A DNA stretch of 64,000 nucleotides from Parabacteroides distasonis (GTDB lineage: Bacteria; Bacteroidota; Bacteroidia; Bacteroidales; Tannerellaceae): NCBI GenBank assembly GCA_021531385.1, contig JAFBIR010000008.1, forward strand, positions 94,936 to 158,935, in the 5' to 3' direction. A program made the position numbers and the translations under genes. Below are positions 30,516 to 40,399 of this stretch, piece by piece. The number at the start of each line of letters is the position of its first letter. The first letter of the stretch is position 1. The notes under the pieces were generated by a model that was not told the DNA's origin, searched no databases, and saw nothing but the letters and a program-made list of their open reading frames with translations.

Positions 30516-31424
30516 ATGCTGATCGAAGACTTTATTCGTTATCTGCAGTACGAGCGAGGTTATTCTCCCTGTACGTTGGAGGCATACTCGAAAGATTTGT
30601 CTCAGTTTGCGGAATATGTGAAGGCTTATCGAGAAGGTAGATTCGATCCGGCGGAGATTGATGCGGATATAGTGCGTAATTGGATCGTCTTTTTGATGGA
30701 CGAGAAGCATTCACCCCGCACGGTTGGCCGGAAATTAAGTTCTTTGAAATCTTTTTTCAAGTTTCTCCGTAAGTTGGGGAAGATCCAGGTGGATCCGACC
30801 CGGCTTATCCAAGCCCCCAAGTGCGCAAAACCTTTGCCTTGCTTTGTTAGGGATAAGGATATGCAATTACTATTGGATGGCGACGATTTTGGGGAAGACT
30901 TTGAAGGCATAAGGGATCGGTTGATCTTGGAATTGCTTTACGACACGGGCATGCGTCGTTCGGAATTGGTCGGTATCCGGGAAACGGATATTGATTATGA
31001 GGCGATGGTGATCAAGGTGACGGGAAAGCGTAACAAGCAGCGATTGATTCCCTTTGCGGAAAGTTTGAAGAGCTTAATGCTTGCATACGAGAAGGTGCGC
31101 GGCGAGCAAGGGATAGCGCATAGCGAGTGGTTCCTGGTCGGGAAGGGCGGGCGTCCACTCACCACAGCGGTTGTTTATAATGTAGTACGAAAGTACTTGT
31201 CGAACATTCCGATGTTGGCAAAGCGAAGTCCACATGTGTTGCGGCACTCATTTGCGACGAGTATGCTAAACAATGGTGCGGAACTGACGGCTGTGAAAGA
31301 CCTGTTAGGACATAGCAGCCTAGCTTCCACCAGCGTTTACACACATACAACCTTTGAGGAATTAAAAAAAGTGTATCATGCTCATCCAAGAGCAAAAAAA
31401 GAAGGAGGTTTTTATGGAAATTAG
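30516..31424 (+). CDS. tyrosine recombinase XerC/XerD-type
   Basis: A 302-residue phage-integrase-family recombinase. The N-terminal SAM-like DNA-binding domain is followed by the catalytic set: Arg in YDTGMRRSELVGI, Lys in TGKRNKQRL, His-x-x-Arg in HVLRHSFAT, His in GHSSLAST and Tyr in VYTHT. Its size and genomic place in Bacteroidales (between rpsU and hpf) indicate the housekeeping enzyme that resolves chromosome dimers at dif. Choosing between XerC and XerD is uncertain. Confidence 0.92.
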   Translation: MLIEDFIRYLQYERGYSPCTLEAYSKDLSQFAEYVKAYREGRFDPAEIDADIVRNWIVFLMDEKHSPRTVGRKLSSLKSFFKFLRKLGKIQVDPTRLIQAPKCAKPLPCFVRDKDMQLLLDGDDFGEDFEGIRDRLILELLYDTGMRRSELVGIRETDIDYEAMVIKVTGKRNKQRLIPFAESLKSLMLAYEKVRGEQGIAHSEWFLVGKGGRPLTTAVVYNVVRKYLSNIPMLAKRSPHVLRHSFATSMLNNGAELTAVKDLLGHSSLASTSVYTHTTFEELKKVYHAHPRAKKEGGFYGN

Positions 31425-31713
31425 AGTTCAAGCTATCCATTTCGATGCGTCAGAGCAACTGCATGCGTTTATTCAGAAGAAAGTGTCCAAGTTGGACCAG
31501 TACTTCGACGGAATTCTCAAGGCCGAGGTAACCTTGAAGGTGGTAAAGCCTGAAACCGCAAATAATAAACAAGCTGGCGTGAAGTTGCTGGTGAGAAATG
31601 GCGAATGTTTCGCCGAGAAAATTAACGACAGTTTCGAAGGAGCTATCGACGAATGCGTAGAGGCTTTGGAGAAACAGTTGGTGAAATTCAAGGAAAAAAG
31701 CAGAGCCAAATAA
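31414..31713 (+). CDS. hpf: ribosome hibernation promoting factor (short HPF)
   Basis: A 99-residue HPF/YfiA protein beginning MEIRVQAIHFDASEQLHAFI. The ATG overlaps the xerC stop by 11 bp and is preceded by a strong Shine-Dalgarno (AAGGAGG), which is unusual here and decides the start. It binds the 30S decoding centre and inactivates ribosomes in stationary phase. Confidence 0.93.
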   Translation: MEIRVQAIHFDASEQLHAFIQKKVSKLDQYFDGILKAEVTLKVVKPETANNKQAGVKLLVRNGECFAEKINDSFEGAIDECVEALEKQLVKFKEKSRAK

Positions 31714-31730
31714 AAAAAACGGCAGAGAAG

Positions 31731-31761
31731 TTTGGTATGTAAGAAATAATGCCTAAATTTG
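31731..31761 (+). promoter_or_regulatory. promoter of the tRNA-tuf-secE operon
   Basis: TTTG (31731-31734), 19 bp, then TAAATTTG (31754-31761) is a full consensus match. Transcription would start near 31768, about 35 bp before the first tRNA. The last base of the -7 box is the first base of a terminator-like stem. Confidence 0.8.
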
Positions 31762-31792
31762 CAGCCGTTTCGAGATAGGAACGGCTGCTTTT
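31761..31792 (+). terminator. terminator-like hairpin overlapping the tuf operon promoter
   Basis: GCAGCCGTT (31761-31769) and AACGGCTGC (31780-31788) form a perfect 9-bp stem with a 10-nt loop and a TTTT tail. It would stop read-through from hpf. RNA started at the overlapping promoter lacks most of the left arm and would escape it. Confidence 0.75.
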
Positions 31793-31802
31793 AGAAGCAA
31801 AT

Positions 31803-31876
31803 GCCTCTTTAGCTCAGTTGGCCAGAGCACGTGATTTGTAATCTCGGGGTCGTTGGTTCGAATCCGACAAGAGGCT
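31803..31876 (+). tRNA. tRNA-Thr (anticodon TGT)
   Basis: A 74-nt cloverleaf: acceptor GCCTCTT with AAGAGGC, anticodon loop TTTGTAA, T-arm GTTGGTTCGAATCCGAC. The anticodon stem has one T-T mismatch. CCA is not encoded. Confidence 0.95.
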
Positions 31877-31890
31877 CAAAAATAATGAAA

Positions 31891-31973
31891 GGGCAGTTAC
31901 CAGAGTGGCCAAATGGGGCTGACTGTAACTCAGCTGGCTTACGCCTTCGGTGGTTCGAATCCATCACTGCCCA
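31891..31973 (+). tRNA. tRNA-Tyr (anticodon GTA)
   Basis: An 83-nt class II tRNA with a long variable arm (TGGCTTACGCCTTC region), acceptor GGGCAGT with ACTGCCC, and anticodon GTA in ACTGTAACT. Confidence 0.95.
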
Positions 31974-31993
31974 CGGATCTAATCCGGAACAAT

Positions 31994-32065
<72 letters not shown>

Positions 32066-32113
32066 CAATTTTTAGTATGCATGATCATTAATCAAATAAA
32101 GAACAATTAAGTT

Positions 32114-33301
32114 ATGGCAAAAGAGAAATTTGACAGATCGAAACCGCACGTAAATATCGGTACGATTGGTCACGTTGACCACGGTAAAACTACTTTGACC
32201 GCTGCTATCACAACAGTATTGGCAAAGAAGGGTCTTTCAGAGTTGCGTTCTTTCGATTCTATCGATAACGCTCCTGAGGAGAAGGAGAGAGGTATTACGA
32301 TTAACACTTCTCACGTAGAGTATCAGACTGCATCTCGTCACTACGCTCACGTTGACTGTCCGGGTCACGCCGACTATGTCAAGAACATGGTAACTGGTGC
32401 CGCTCAGATGGATGGTGCTATCATCGTAGTTGCTGCAACTGATGGTCCGATGCCTCAGACTCGTGAGCACATCTTGTTGGCTCGTCAGGTCAACGTTCCG
32501 AAATTGGTTGTTTTCATGAACAAGTGCGACATGGTTGACGATGAGGAGATGTTGGAGTTGGTAGAGATGGAGATGCGTGAGCTGCTTTCATTCTATGGCT
32601 TCGATGGCGATAATACTCCTATCATCCGTGGCTCTGCGCTGGGTGCTTTGAACGGCGATCCGAAATGGGAGGAGAAGGTTATGGAGTTGATGGATGCTGT
32701 TGATACATGGATTCCGCTGCCTCCGCGTGATATCGATAAGCCTTTCTTGATGCCGGTTGAGGACGTGTTCTCTATCACAGGTCGTGGTACTGTAGCAACA
32801 GGTCGTATCGAGGCTGGTGTTGTTAAGGTGGGTGATGAGGTTCAGATCATTGGTTTAGGTGCTGAAGGTAAGAAGTCAGTCGTAACTGGTGTTGAGATGT
32901 TCCGTAAGTTGCTCGACCAAGGTGAGGCTGGTGATAACGTAGGTTTGTTGCTCCGTGGTATCGATAAGAACGAGGTTAAGCGTGGTATGGTTATCTGCCA
33001 CCCGGGTCAGATCAAGCCTCACTCTCACTTCAAGGCTGAGGTCTATATCTTGAAGAAGGAAGAGGGTGGTCGTCACACTCCGTTCCACAACCACTATCGT
33101 CCGCAGTTCTACATCCGTACATTGGACGTAACGGGTGAGATCACTTTGCCGGAGGGTACTGAGATGGTAATGCCGGGTGATAACGTAACGATCGATGTTG
33201 AGTTGATCTATCCGGTAGCTTGTAACGTTGGTTTGCGCTTCGCTATCCGTGAGGGTGGTCGTACAGTAGGTGCAGGTCAGATTACAGAGTTGGAGAACTA
33301 A
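32114..33301 (+). CDS. tuf: elongation factor Tu
   Basis: A 395-residue EF-Tu. The G1 motif is [11 protein letters not shown]3 DCPGHADY, G4 NKCD, and the last residues [10 protein letters not shown] close domain III. It delivers aminoacyl-tRNA to the ribosome. Codon use is noticeably more biased (CGT, GGT, GTT) than in neighbouring non-translation genes, as expected for very high expression. Confidence 0.99.
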   Translation: MAKEKFDRSKPHVNIGTIGHVDHGKTTLTAAITTVLAKKGLSELRSFDSIDNAPEEKERGITINTSHVEYQTASRHYAHVDCPGHADYVKNMVTGAAQMDGAIIVVAATDGPMPQTREHILLARQVNVPKLVVFMNKCDMVDDEEMLELVEMEMRELLSFYGFDGDNTPIIRGSALGALNGDPKWEEKVMELMDAVDTWIPLPPRDIDKPFLMPVEDVFSITGRGTVATGRIEAGVVKVGDEVQIIGLGAEGKKSVVTGVEMFRKLLDQGEAGDNVGLLLRGIDKNEVKRGMVICHPGQIKPHSHFKAEVYILKKEEGGRHTPFHNHYRPQFYIRTLDVTGEITLPEGTEMVMPGDNVTIDVELIYPVACNVGLRFAIREGGRTVGAGQITELEN

Positions 33302-33323
33302 TCAGATCTCATAATATAGACGG

Positions 33324-33349
33324 TAGCCGGCCTTTTGCGAGGCTGGCTA
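33324..33349 (+). terminator. hairpin between tuf and tRNA-Trp
   Basis: TAGCCGGCC and GGCTGGCTA pair with one G-T wobble around TTTTGCGA, followed by TTTCT. The tail is short, so this may be a partial terminator or an RNA processing site before the tRNA. Confidence 0.5.
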
Positions 33350-33354
33350 TTTCT

Positions 33355-33427
33355 ACGGAAGTAGCTCAGTCGGTAGAGCACTGGTCTCCAAAACCAGGTG
33401 TCGGGAGTTCGAGCCTCTCCTTCCGTG
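33355..33427 (+). tRNA. tRNA-Trp (anticodon CCA)
   Basis: A 73-nt cloverleaf: acceptor ACGGAAG/CTTCCGT, anticodon stem CTGGT/ACCAG around CTCCAAA, discriminator G. Its place between tuf and secE is conserved in Bacteroidetes. Confidence 0.95.
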
Positions 33428-33445
33428 CTAAAATCTACAGATTCG

Positions 33446-33640
33446 ATGAAGAAGATTATTGAATACATAAAGGAATCTTATAACGAACTTGTTTATAAAG
33501 TTTCTTGGCCAACCAGAACAGAGCTCTCAAGTAGTGCGGTCGTTGTTATGATTGCTTCCCTTATCATCGCCGCAGGGATCTTTGTTGTTGATGGAGCTTT
33601 TGAGGCTGTTATGCGTTTCTTCTATAATCAAATTTTTTAA
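33446..33640 (+). CDS. secE: preprotein translocase subunit SecE
   Basis: A 64-residue SecE beginning MKKIIEYIKESYNELVYKVS, with the conserved amphipathic helix ending in KVSWPTRTEL and one transmembrane helix (residues of about 33-58). It stabilises SecY in the inner membrane. The start at 33446 is chosen because the frame upstream runs through tRNA-Trp. Confidence 0.95.
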   Translation: MKKIIEYIKESYNELVYKVSWPTRTELSSSAVVVMIASLIIAAGIFVVDGAFEAVMRFFYNQIF

Positions 33641-33652
33641 TCAGTCGGAGGT

Positions 33653-34195
33653 ATGTCAGAGGTCCAGAAGAAATTCTATGTTCTACGTGCCATCAGTGGC
33701 AAGGAGAATAAGGTCCGCGAGTACTTGGAGGCTGAGATGAAAAATACGGATTTGAAGGATTACGTAGCACAAGTCTTGATTCCAACTGAGAAGGTCTATT
33801 CCGTGCGTAATGGCAAGAAGGTGATGAAAGAACGCTCTTATTTGCCGGGTTATGTGTTGGTAGAGGCCGCTTTGGTTGGAGAGGTTGCTCATCGGTTGCG
33901 TAACATTCCCAATGTGATTGGTTTCTTGGGAGGACAGGATAATCCTATTCCTCTTCGTCCTGCAGAGGTGAATCGTATCTTGGGTACGGTTGACGAAATG
34001 CAGGATCAGGGCAATGAGCCGGAGATCAGTTTCATCGTTGGCGAGAGTGTTCGTATTGCTTTTGGTCCGTTTAGCGGATTCACGGGTATTATCGAGGAGA
34101 TCAACGCCGAGAAAAAGAAGCTGAAGGTGATGGTGAAAGTCTTCGGACGTAAAACCCCCCTTGAGCTGGGTTATACACAAGTGGAGAAGGAGTGA
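33653..34195 (+). CDS. nusG: transcription antitermination factor NusG
   Basis: A 180-residue NusG: an NGN domain (KKFYVLRAISGKENKVREYL) and a C-terminal KOW domain (VGESVRIAFGPFSGFTGIIE). It binds RNA polymerase and couples it to the ribosome or Rho. It lies 12 bp after secE. Confidence 0.97.
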   Translation: MSEVQKKFYVLRAISGKENKVREYLEAEMKNTDLKDYVAQVLIPTEKVYSVRNGKKVMKERSYLPGYVLVEAALVGEVAHRLRNIPNVIGFLGGQDNPIPLRPAEVNRILGTVDEMQDQGNEPEISFIVGESVRIAFGPFSGFTGIIEEINAEKKKLKVMVKVFGRKTPLELGYTQVEKE

Positions 34196-34264
34196 TGCTC
34201 TGGTTACGAAAAGCATCATGAGTTCTTTGAGTTATCGATGTTATATATCTAAAAATTAGAAACA

Positions 34265-34708
34265 ATGGCAAAAGAAGTTGCTGGACAAATCAAATTGCAG
34301 ATTAAAGGAGGAGCAGCAAACCCTTCTCCCCCAGTAGGCCCTGCTTTGGGTTCTAAGGGTATTAACATTATGGAGTTTTGCAAGCAATTTAATGCCAAGA
34401 CCCAAGACAAGGCTGGTAAGATTTTACCTGTGGTAATTACTTACTATGTCGATAAGTCTTTCGACTTTGTCGTTAAAACACCTCCTGTAGCAATCCAGTT
34501 GTTGGAGGCTACTAAGAAGAAGAGCGGTTCTGCTCAGCCTAATCGTACCAAGATCGCTGAGATTACTTGGGATCAGGTTAAGGCAATCGCTGAGGACAAG
34601 TTGGTCGATTTGAACTGCTTTACTGTAGAGTCAGCCATGAGAATGGTTGCGGGTACAGCCAGAAGTATGGGTATCACAGTTAAAGGGACATTCCCGGGTA
34701 ATAATTAA
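34265..34708 (+). CDS. rplK: 50S ribosomal protein uL11
   Basis: A 147-residue uL11 with the proline-rich N-terminal [17 protein letters not shown] and the rRNA-binding C-terminal domain (SMGITVKG). It forms the GTPase-associated stalk base. Confidence 0.98.
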   Translation: MAKEVAGQIKLQIKGGAANPSPPVGPALGSKGINIMEFCKQFNAKTQDKAGKILPVVITYYVDKSFDFVVKTPPVAIQLLEATKKKSGSAQPNRTKIAEITWDQVKAIAEDKLVDLNCFTVESAMRMVAGTARSMGITVKGTFPGNN

Positions 34709-34723
34709 TAAACTTCAATTGAG

Positions 34724-35422
34724 ATGAGTAAACTTACAAAAAATCAAAAGTTGGCTTTGGGCAAGATTGAAGCAGGGAAAGCGTACACATTGAAAGAGGC
34801 TTCGGCTTTGGTGAAAGAGATCACCACTACTAAGTTTGATGCTTCTGTGGATGTTGATGTCCGTTTAGGTGTTGACCCCCGTAAAGCCAATCAAATGGTG
34901 AGAGGCGTGGTTTCCTTGCCTCACGGTACGGGTAAGCAGGTTAGGGTTCTTGCATTGTGTACTCCTGATAAAGAGGCTGAGGCTACTGCAGCAGGTGCTG
35001 ATTACGTAGGCTTGGACGAGTATATTAACAAGATCAAAGGTGGTTGGACTGACGTTGACGTTATCATTACGATGCCTTCTATCATGGGTAAGATCGGTGC
35101 CCTGGGTCGTGTATTAGGTCCTCGCGGCTTGATGCCTAACCCGAAGAGCGGTACGGTTACCAATGAGATTGGCAACGCAGTGAAAGAGGTTAAGCAGGGT
35201 AAGATTGACTTTAAGGTAGATAAGAGCGGTATCGTTCATACTTCTATTGGTAAGGTTTCTTTTACTCCGGAGCAGATCCGTGGCAATGCGAAGGAGTTTA
35301 TCCAGACATTGATTAAGCTGAAGCCAACTGCTGCTAAGGGTGCGTATATTAAGAGTATTTATCTTTCAAGTACTATGAGTGCGGGTATTAAGATCGACCC
35401 GAAGTCAGTTGATGAAATTTAA
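34724..35422 (+). CDS. rplA: 50S ribosomal protein uL1
   Basis: A 232-residue uL1 with [16 protein letters not shown] and [19 protein letters not shown], forming the mobile L1 stalk near the E site. It follows rplK by 15 bp. Confidence 0.98.
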   Translation: MSKLTKNQKLALGKIEAGKAYTLKEASALVKEITTTKFDASVDVDVRLGVDPRKANQMVRGVVSLPHGTGKQVRVLALCTPDKEAEATAAGADYVGLDEYINKIKGGWTDVDVIITMPSIMGKIGALGRVLGPRGLMPNPKSGTVTNEIGNAVKEVKQGKIDFKVDKSGIVHTSIGKVSFTPEQIRGNAKEFIQTLIKLKPTAAKGAYIKSIYLSSTMSAGIKIDPKSVDEI

Positions 35423-35435
35423 AAACAATTGAACA

Positions 35436-35966
35436 ATGAGAAAGGAAGATAAAGGCGTTATTATTGGTCAACTGACCGAGGTATTGAAGGAATATCCTAA
35501 CTTCTATTTGACTGACATCGAGGCTATGGATGCTGAGAAGACCAGCCAATTGAGAAGAGAATGTTTCAAGCGTGAGGTTAAGTTGGTTGTTGTTAAGAAC
35601 AACTTGCTTAAGAAGGCGTTAGGTAACTTGGAGGGTGATTACTCTGAGTTGGATGGCGCTCTGAAGGGAAATACAGCCGTGATGTTCTCACAGGTTGCTA
35701 ATGCTCCCGCCCGCCTGATCAAGGATTTTACAAAGGATGCGAAGAAGGATCAGCCCGCTAAGCCGGTTTTCAAGGCCGCTTATGTACAGGAAAGCTTCTA
35801 TGTGGGTGCTGAGAATTTGGAGACTTTGGTAAATATCAAGAGCAAGAACGAGCTTATCGCAGACGTTATCGCATTGTTGGAGTCTCCGGCAAAGAACGTT
35901 ATCTCTGCTTTGCAGTCATCAGGACAAACTATCCATGGTCTGTTGAAGACTTTGGAGGAAAGATAA
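35436..35966 (+). CDS. rplJ: 50S ribosomal protein uL10
   Basis: A 176-residue uL10 with the conserved VVKNNLLKKAL segment and a C-terminal helix for binding bL12 dimers. The gap to rplA is only 13 bp, leaving little room for a separate L10 leader. Confidence 0.97.
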   Translation: MRKEDKGVIIGQLTEVLKEYPNFYLTDIEAMDAEKTSQLRRECFKREVKLVVVKNNLLKKALGNLEGDYSELDGALKGNTAVMFSQVANAPARLIKDFTKDAKKDQPAKPVFKAAYVQESFYVGAENLETLVNIKSKNELIADVIALLESPAKNVISALQSSGQTIHGLLKTLEER

Positions 35967-36016
35967 TATACAATTAAACAATTTCATTTTAGAATAAACA
36001 TTTAAAACATACAAAA

Positions 36017-36394
36017 ATGGCAGATTTGAAAGCTTTTGCAGAACAATTAGTAAACTTGACCGTTAAAGAGGTTAGTGAGTTGGCTACTATCCTTAAAGAG
36101 GAGTACGGTATCGAACCTGCTGCTGCAGCTGTTGCTGTTGCTGGTCCCGCAGTTGGTGGTGCTGCTGCCGCTGCTGAAGAGAAAACATCTTTTGATGTTG
36201 TTTTGAAGTCAGCTGGTGCTGCGAAATTGCAGGTTGTGAAGGCTGTTAAGGAGCACTGTGGTCTTGGCTTGAAAGAGGCTAAGGACTTGGTTGACGGTGC
36301 ACCCAGTACTTTGAAAGAGGGTCTTTCTAAGGATGACGCTGAGGCATTGAAGAAAGCATTGGAAGAAGCTGGCGCTGAGGTTGAGCTTAAATAG
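36017..36394 (+). CDS. rplL: 50S ribosomal protein bL12
   Basis: A 125-residue bL12: an N-terminal dimerisation domain, an Ala-rich hinge (residues of about 35-55) and the C-terminal factor-binding domain with [20 protein letters not shown]. It is followed by a strong hairpin before rpoB. Confidence 0.98.
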   Translation: MADLKAFAEQLVNLTVKEVSELATILKEEYGIEPAAAAVAVAGPAVGGAAAAAEEKTSFDVVLKSAGAAKLQVVKAVKEHCGLGLKEAKDLVDGAPSTLKEGLSKDDAEALKKALEEAGAEVELK

Positions 36395-36421
36395 TATTTA
36401 TAACCTGGTTTCCAGGTGATT

Positions 36422-36459
36422 GGTTAAGAGTCTCCGCAAAGAAGACTCTTAACCTTTTT
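36422..36459 (+). terminator. rplL-rpoB intergenic terminator/attenuator
   Basis: GGTTAAGAGTCT (36422-36433) and AGACTCTTAACC (36443-36454) form a perfect 12-bp stem with a 9-nt loop and TTTTT. A smaller hairpin (ACCTGG/CCAGGT) precedes it. The position matches the partial terminator that lowers rpoBC relative to ribosomal protein expression in other bacteria. Confidence 0.9.
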
Positions 36460-36499
36460 GTGTCTATAATTTCAATAAGTTCAATTAATTACCTACTAG

Positions 36500-39400
36500 A
36501 TGTCTTCAACAGCTGAAAACCAAAGAATAAATTTTGCTTCGATTAAGAACCAATTTCCTTACCCGGACTTTCTCGAAGTGCAATTGAAGTCGTTTCAAGA
36601 CTTTCTACAACTTGACACCCCTCCTGAGAAGCGTAAGAAAGAGGGATTGTATAAGGTGTTTGCGGAGAATTTCCCGATCGCAGACACACGTAACAATTTT
36701 GTGTTAGAGTTCTTAGATTACTATATCGATCCGCCTCGCTATACGATTGACGAGTGTATCTCACGAGGTCTGACCTATAGCGTTCCTTTAAAGGCTAAGT
36801 TGAAACTGTATTGTACGGATCCCGATCATGAGGATTTTGATACAGTGATTCAAGACGTTTATTTAGGCCCTATCCCTTACATGACTGAGAGGGGAACATT
36901 CGTGATTAATGGTGCCGAGCGTGTTGTGGTTTCTCAGTTACATCGTTCACCGGGCGTTTTCTTCGGACAGAGCACCCATGCGAACGGAACGAAGTTGTAT
37001 TCCGCACGTATCATTCCCTTCAAAGGTTCCTGGATCGAGTTTGCGACAGACATTAATAACGTGATGTACGCATACATCGACCGTAAAAAGAAATTACCGG
37101 TAACGACCCTGTTGCGTGCTATCGGGTTTGAGAGCGATAAAGACATTCTTGAGATCTTTAACTTGGCAGAGGAGGTTAAGGTTACACGTGAGAACTTGGA
37201 AAAGTATGTTGGCCGTAAGCTGGCTGCTCGTGTGCTGAAGACATGGACGGAGGACTTTGTCGATGAGGATACCGGTGAGGTAGTTTCTATTGAGCGTAAT
37301 GCCGTAATTATTGACCGTGAGTCCGTATTGGATGAGGATAGCATTGATGCGATCTTGGAATCTGGTACGGAGAATATCTTGCTCCATCGCGAGGACCAAA
37401 ACCTGGCCGACTATGCTATTATTTACAATACACTGCAGAAGGACCCGAGTAACTCCGAGAAAGAGGCCGTTCTGTATATTTATCGTCAGCTGAGAAACGC
37501 TGAGCCTGCTGATGACGCCAGTGCACGAGAAGTCATTACGAACTTGTTCTTCTCTGAGAAACGTTATGACTTGGGTGATGTCGGTCGTTATCGTATCAAC
37601 AAGAAGTTGGGACTGACGACCAGTGATGATATTCGTGTGTTGACGAAAGAGGATATTATCGAGATCATTAAGTACTTGATTGAGTTGATCAACTCGAAGG
37701 CGATTGTGGATGATATCGACCACCTGAGTAACCGTCGTGTACGTACGGTCGGAGAGCAGCTCTACAACCAGTTCGGTATTGGTTTGGCTCGTATGTCTCG
37801 TACGGTTCGTGAGCGTATGAACGTGCGTGATAATGAGGTGTTCACGCCGATTGATTTGATCAATGCGAAGACGATTTCTTCAGTGGTTAATTCATTCTTC
37901 GGTACGAATGCTTTGTCGCAGTTTATGGATCAGACCAACCCATTGGCTGAGATTACGCATAAGCGTCGTCTGTCTGCCTTAGGTCCTGGTGGTTTGTCAC
38001 GTGACCGTGCCGGATTCGAGGTGCGCGACGTACACTATACACACTATGGTCGTTTGTGTCCGATTGAGACGCCTGAGGGTCCGAATATCGGTTTGATCTC
38101 CTCTTTGTGCGTCTATGCGAAGATCAACGACTTGGGCTTTATCTCCACGCCCTATCGTAAGGTGAAGGATGCCCAGGTTGATTTCTCACCGGAGGGATTG
38201 CAATATTATACGGCTGAGGAAGAGGAGGAGATGACCGTTGCTCAGGGTAATGCTCCCTTGGATGACGAGGGACATTTCGTTCGTGATAGAGTCAAGGCTC
38301 GTTATGGTGCTGACTTCCCTGTTGTACCTCCTTCTGAGGTTGATTTGATGGACGTGGCACCGCAGCAGATCGCTTCTATCGCAGCTTCTTTGATTCCTTT
38401 CTTGGAGCATGATGATGCGAACCGTGCTTTGATGGGATCTAACATGATGCGCCAGGCTGTTCCGTTGATTCGCACTGATGCCCCGATTGTGGGTACAGGT
38501 ATTGAGGCTCAGGTGGCGCGCGATTCTCGTACGCAGATCATGGCTGAGCGTGAGGGCGAGGTTGTCTTTGTGGACGCTACTTGCATTAAGATTAAATATG
38601 ACCGCACGGAGGACGAGGAGTTCGTCAGCTTCGAGGATGCGGTGAAGACATACAATATCCCGAAATGGCGTAAGACCAACCAGAGCACTACGGTTGACTT
38701 GCGACCGATCTGCCATCGTGGTCAGCGTGTGAAGGCCGGTGATATTCTGACTGAGGGTTACTCAACCCAGAACGGTGAGTTGGCTCTGGGTCGAAATGTG
38801 AAGGTGGCTTACATGCCGTGGAAGGGTTACAACTATGAGGATGCGATCGTGTTGAACGAGCGCATGGTAAGAGAGGATTTCTTCACCTCCGTTCATGTGG
38901 ATGAGTACATCTTGGAGGTGCGCGAGACGAAGCGTGGTATGGAGGAGTTGACTTCTGATATTCCCAATGTCAGCGAGGACGCTACAAAGGATTTGGACGA
39001 GCGTGGTATCGTACGTGTCGGTGCACGTATCGAGCCGGGTGACATCTTGATTGGTAAGATTACTCCGAAGGGTGAGTCTGATCCCTCTCCGGAGGAGAAA
39101 TTGTTGCGTGCGATCTTTGGTGATAAGGCTGGCGATGTGAAGGATGCTTCACTGAAGGCCACTCCCTCTTTGCGTGGTGTAGTTATCGGTTCCGCTTTGT
39201 TCTCTAAGGCCATCAAGAAGCGCAAGTCCAGAATGGCTGACAAGGCTATCCTCCCGAAGATCGATGAGGAGTATTCGGAGAAGATGGCAGCCTTGAAGAA
39301 CCTGCTGGTTGATAAGTTGATGACGTTGACCAGCGGTAAGACCTCTCAGGGTGTGAAGGACTATATGAATACCGAGATCATTCCGAAGGGCGTGAAGTTC

Positions 39401-40312
39401 ACGCGCAAGGCTTTTGAGGACTTGGACTACAATGCGATCCAGGTTAGCAAGTGGACGGCAGATGCACAGAAGAATGAGTTGATCAAGCAGGTAATCATGA
39501 ATTACCTGAAGAAATATAAGGAGCTGGATGCTGAGTTGAGACGTAAGAAGTTCGACTTGACGATTGGTGATGAGCTGCCTACTGGTATCGTACAGATGGC
39601 CAAGGTGTACATCGCTAAGAAGCGTAAGATCCAGGTTGGTGATAAGATGGCCGGTCGTCACGGTAATAAGGGTATCGTTTCCAAGATTGTTCGTCAAGAG
39701 GATATGCCTTTCTTGGCGGATGGTACGCCGGTCGATATCTGTTTGAACCCGTTGGGTGTGCCTTCTCGTATGAACTTGGGTCAGATCTTCGAGGCCGTGT
39801 TAGGTTGGGCTGGCCGTGAGTTGAACGTGAAGTTCGCTACCCCGATTTTCGATGGTGCCTCTTTGGATGACTTGAATGAGTGGACAGACAAGGCCGGTGT
39901 GCCTCGCTACGGTAAGACCTACTTGTATGATGGTGGTACCGGTGAGCGTTTTGACCAGACGGCGACTGTCGGTGTGACCTACTTCTTGAAGTTGGGCCAC
40001 ATGGTCGATGATAAGATGCACGCTCGTTCTATCGGTCCGTACTCTTTGATTACGCAACAGCCGTTGGGTGGTAAAGCTCAGTTTGGTGGTCAGCGTTTCG
40101 GAGAGATGGAGGTCTGGGCATTGGAGGCATTCGGTGCTGCCCATGTCCTGCAGGAGATCTTGACGATTAAGTCGGATGATGTGGTAGGACGTTCTAAGGC
40201 TTACGAGGCGATCGTGAAGGGTGATCCGATGCCACAACCGGGTATTCCTGAGTCTTTGAATGTGTTGCTGCATGAGCTGAAAGGACTCGGCTTGAGTTTC
40301 ACTTTGGATTAA
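36500..40312 (+). CDS. rpoB: RNA polymerase subunit beta
   Basis: A 1270-residue RpoB of full length. The rifampicin-pocket region reads [20 protein letters not shown] followed by ALGPGG, with wild-type Gln, Asp, His and Ser at the main resistance positions. [15 protein letters not shown] and the C-terminal [17 protein letters not shown] blocks are standard. Confidence 0.99.
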   Translation: MSSTAENQRINFASIKNQFPYPDFLEVQLKSFQDFLQLDTPPEKRKKEGLYKVFAENFPIADTRNNFVLEFLDYYIDPPRYTIDECISRGLTYSVPLKAKLKLYCTDPDHEDFDTVIQDVYLGPIPYMTERGTFVINGAERVVVSQLHRSPGVFFGQSTHANGTKLYSARIIPFKGSWIEFATDINNVMYAYIDRKKKLPVTTLLRAIGFESDKDILEIFNLAEEVKVTRENLEKYVGRKLAARVLKTWTEDFVDEDTGEVVSIERNAVIIDRESVLDEDSIDAILESGTENILLHREDQNLADYAIIYNTLQKDPSNSEKEAVLYIYRQLRNAEPADDASAREVITNLFFSEKRYDLGDVGRYRINKKLGLTTSDDIRVLTKEDIIEIIKYLIELINSKAIVDDIDHLSNRRVRTVGEQLYNQFGIGLARMSRTVRERMNVRDNEVFTPIDLINAKTISSVVNSFFGTNALSQFMDQTNPLAEITHKRRLSALGPGGLSRDRAGFEVRDVHYTHYGRLCPIETPEGPNIGLISSLCVYAKINDLGFISTPYRKVKDAQVDFSPEGLQYYTAEEEEEMTVAQGNAPLDDEGHFVRDRVKARYGADFPVVPPSEVDLMDVAPQQIASIAASLIPFLEHDDANRALMGSNMMRQAVPLIRTDAPIVGTGIEAQVARDSRTQIMAEREGEVVFVDATCIKIKYDRTEDEEFVSFEDAVKTYNIPKWRKTNQSTTVDLRPICHRGQRVKAGDILTEGYSTQNGELALGRNVKVAYMPWKGYNYEDAIVLNERMVREDFFTSVHVDEYILEVRETKRGMEELTSDIPNVSEDATKDLDERGIVRVGARIEPGDILIGKITPKGESDPSPEEKLLRAIFGDKAGDVKDASLKATPSLRGVVIGSALFSKAIKKRKSRMADKAILPKIDEEYSEKMAALKNLLVDKLMTLTSGKTSQGVKDYMNTEIIPKGVKFTRKAFEDLDYNAIQVSKWTADAQKNELIKQVIMNYLKKYKELDAELRRKKFDLTIGDELPTGIVQMAKVYIAKKRKIQVGDKMAGRHGNKGIVSKIVRQEDMPFLADGTPVDICLNPLGVPSRMNLGQIFEAVLGWAGRELNVKFATPIFDGASLDDLNEWTDKAGVPRYGKTYLYDGGTGERFDQTATVGVTYFLKLGHMVDDKMHARSIGPYSLITQQPLGGKAQFGGQRFGEMEVWALEAFGAAHVLQEILTIKSDDVVGRSKAYEAIVKGDPMPQPGIPESLNVLLHELKGLGLSFTLD

Positions 40313-40330
40313 TTTCAACAACAATACGAG

Positions 40331-40358
40331 GTAGAAGGGCTGTCAAAAGCCCCTCTAC
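40331..40358 (+). promoter_or_regulatory. hairpin in the rpoB-rpoC spacer
   Basis: GTAGAAGGGCT and AGCCCCTCTAC pair with one A-C mismatch around GTCAAA. There is no T-tract, so termination is unlikely; it may stabilise or process the long transcript. Confidence 0.45.
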
Positions 40359-40399
40359 TTCATCAATATAGATAACTCTTTATATTATAAATAGAATAT

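Noticed and set aside
30516..31424. The tyrosine recombinase as a mobile-element integrase
   Set aside because: Its conserved position between rpsU and hpf and its Xer-like size mark it as the housekeeping recombinase; no attachment site or element genes flank it.
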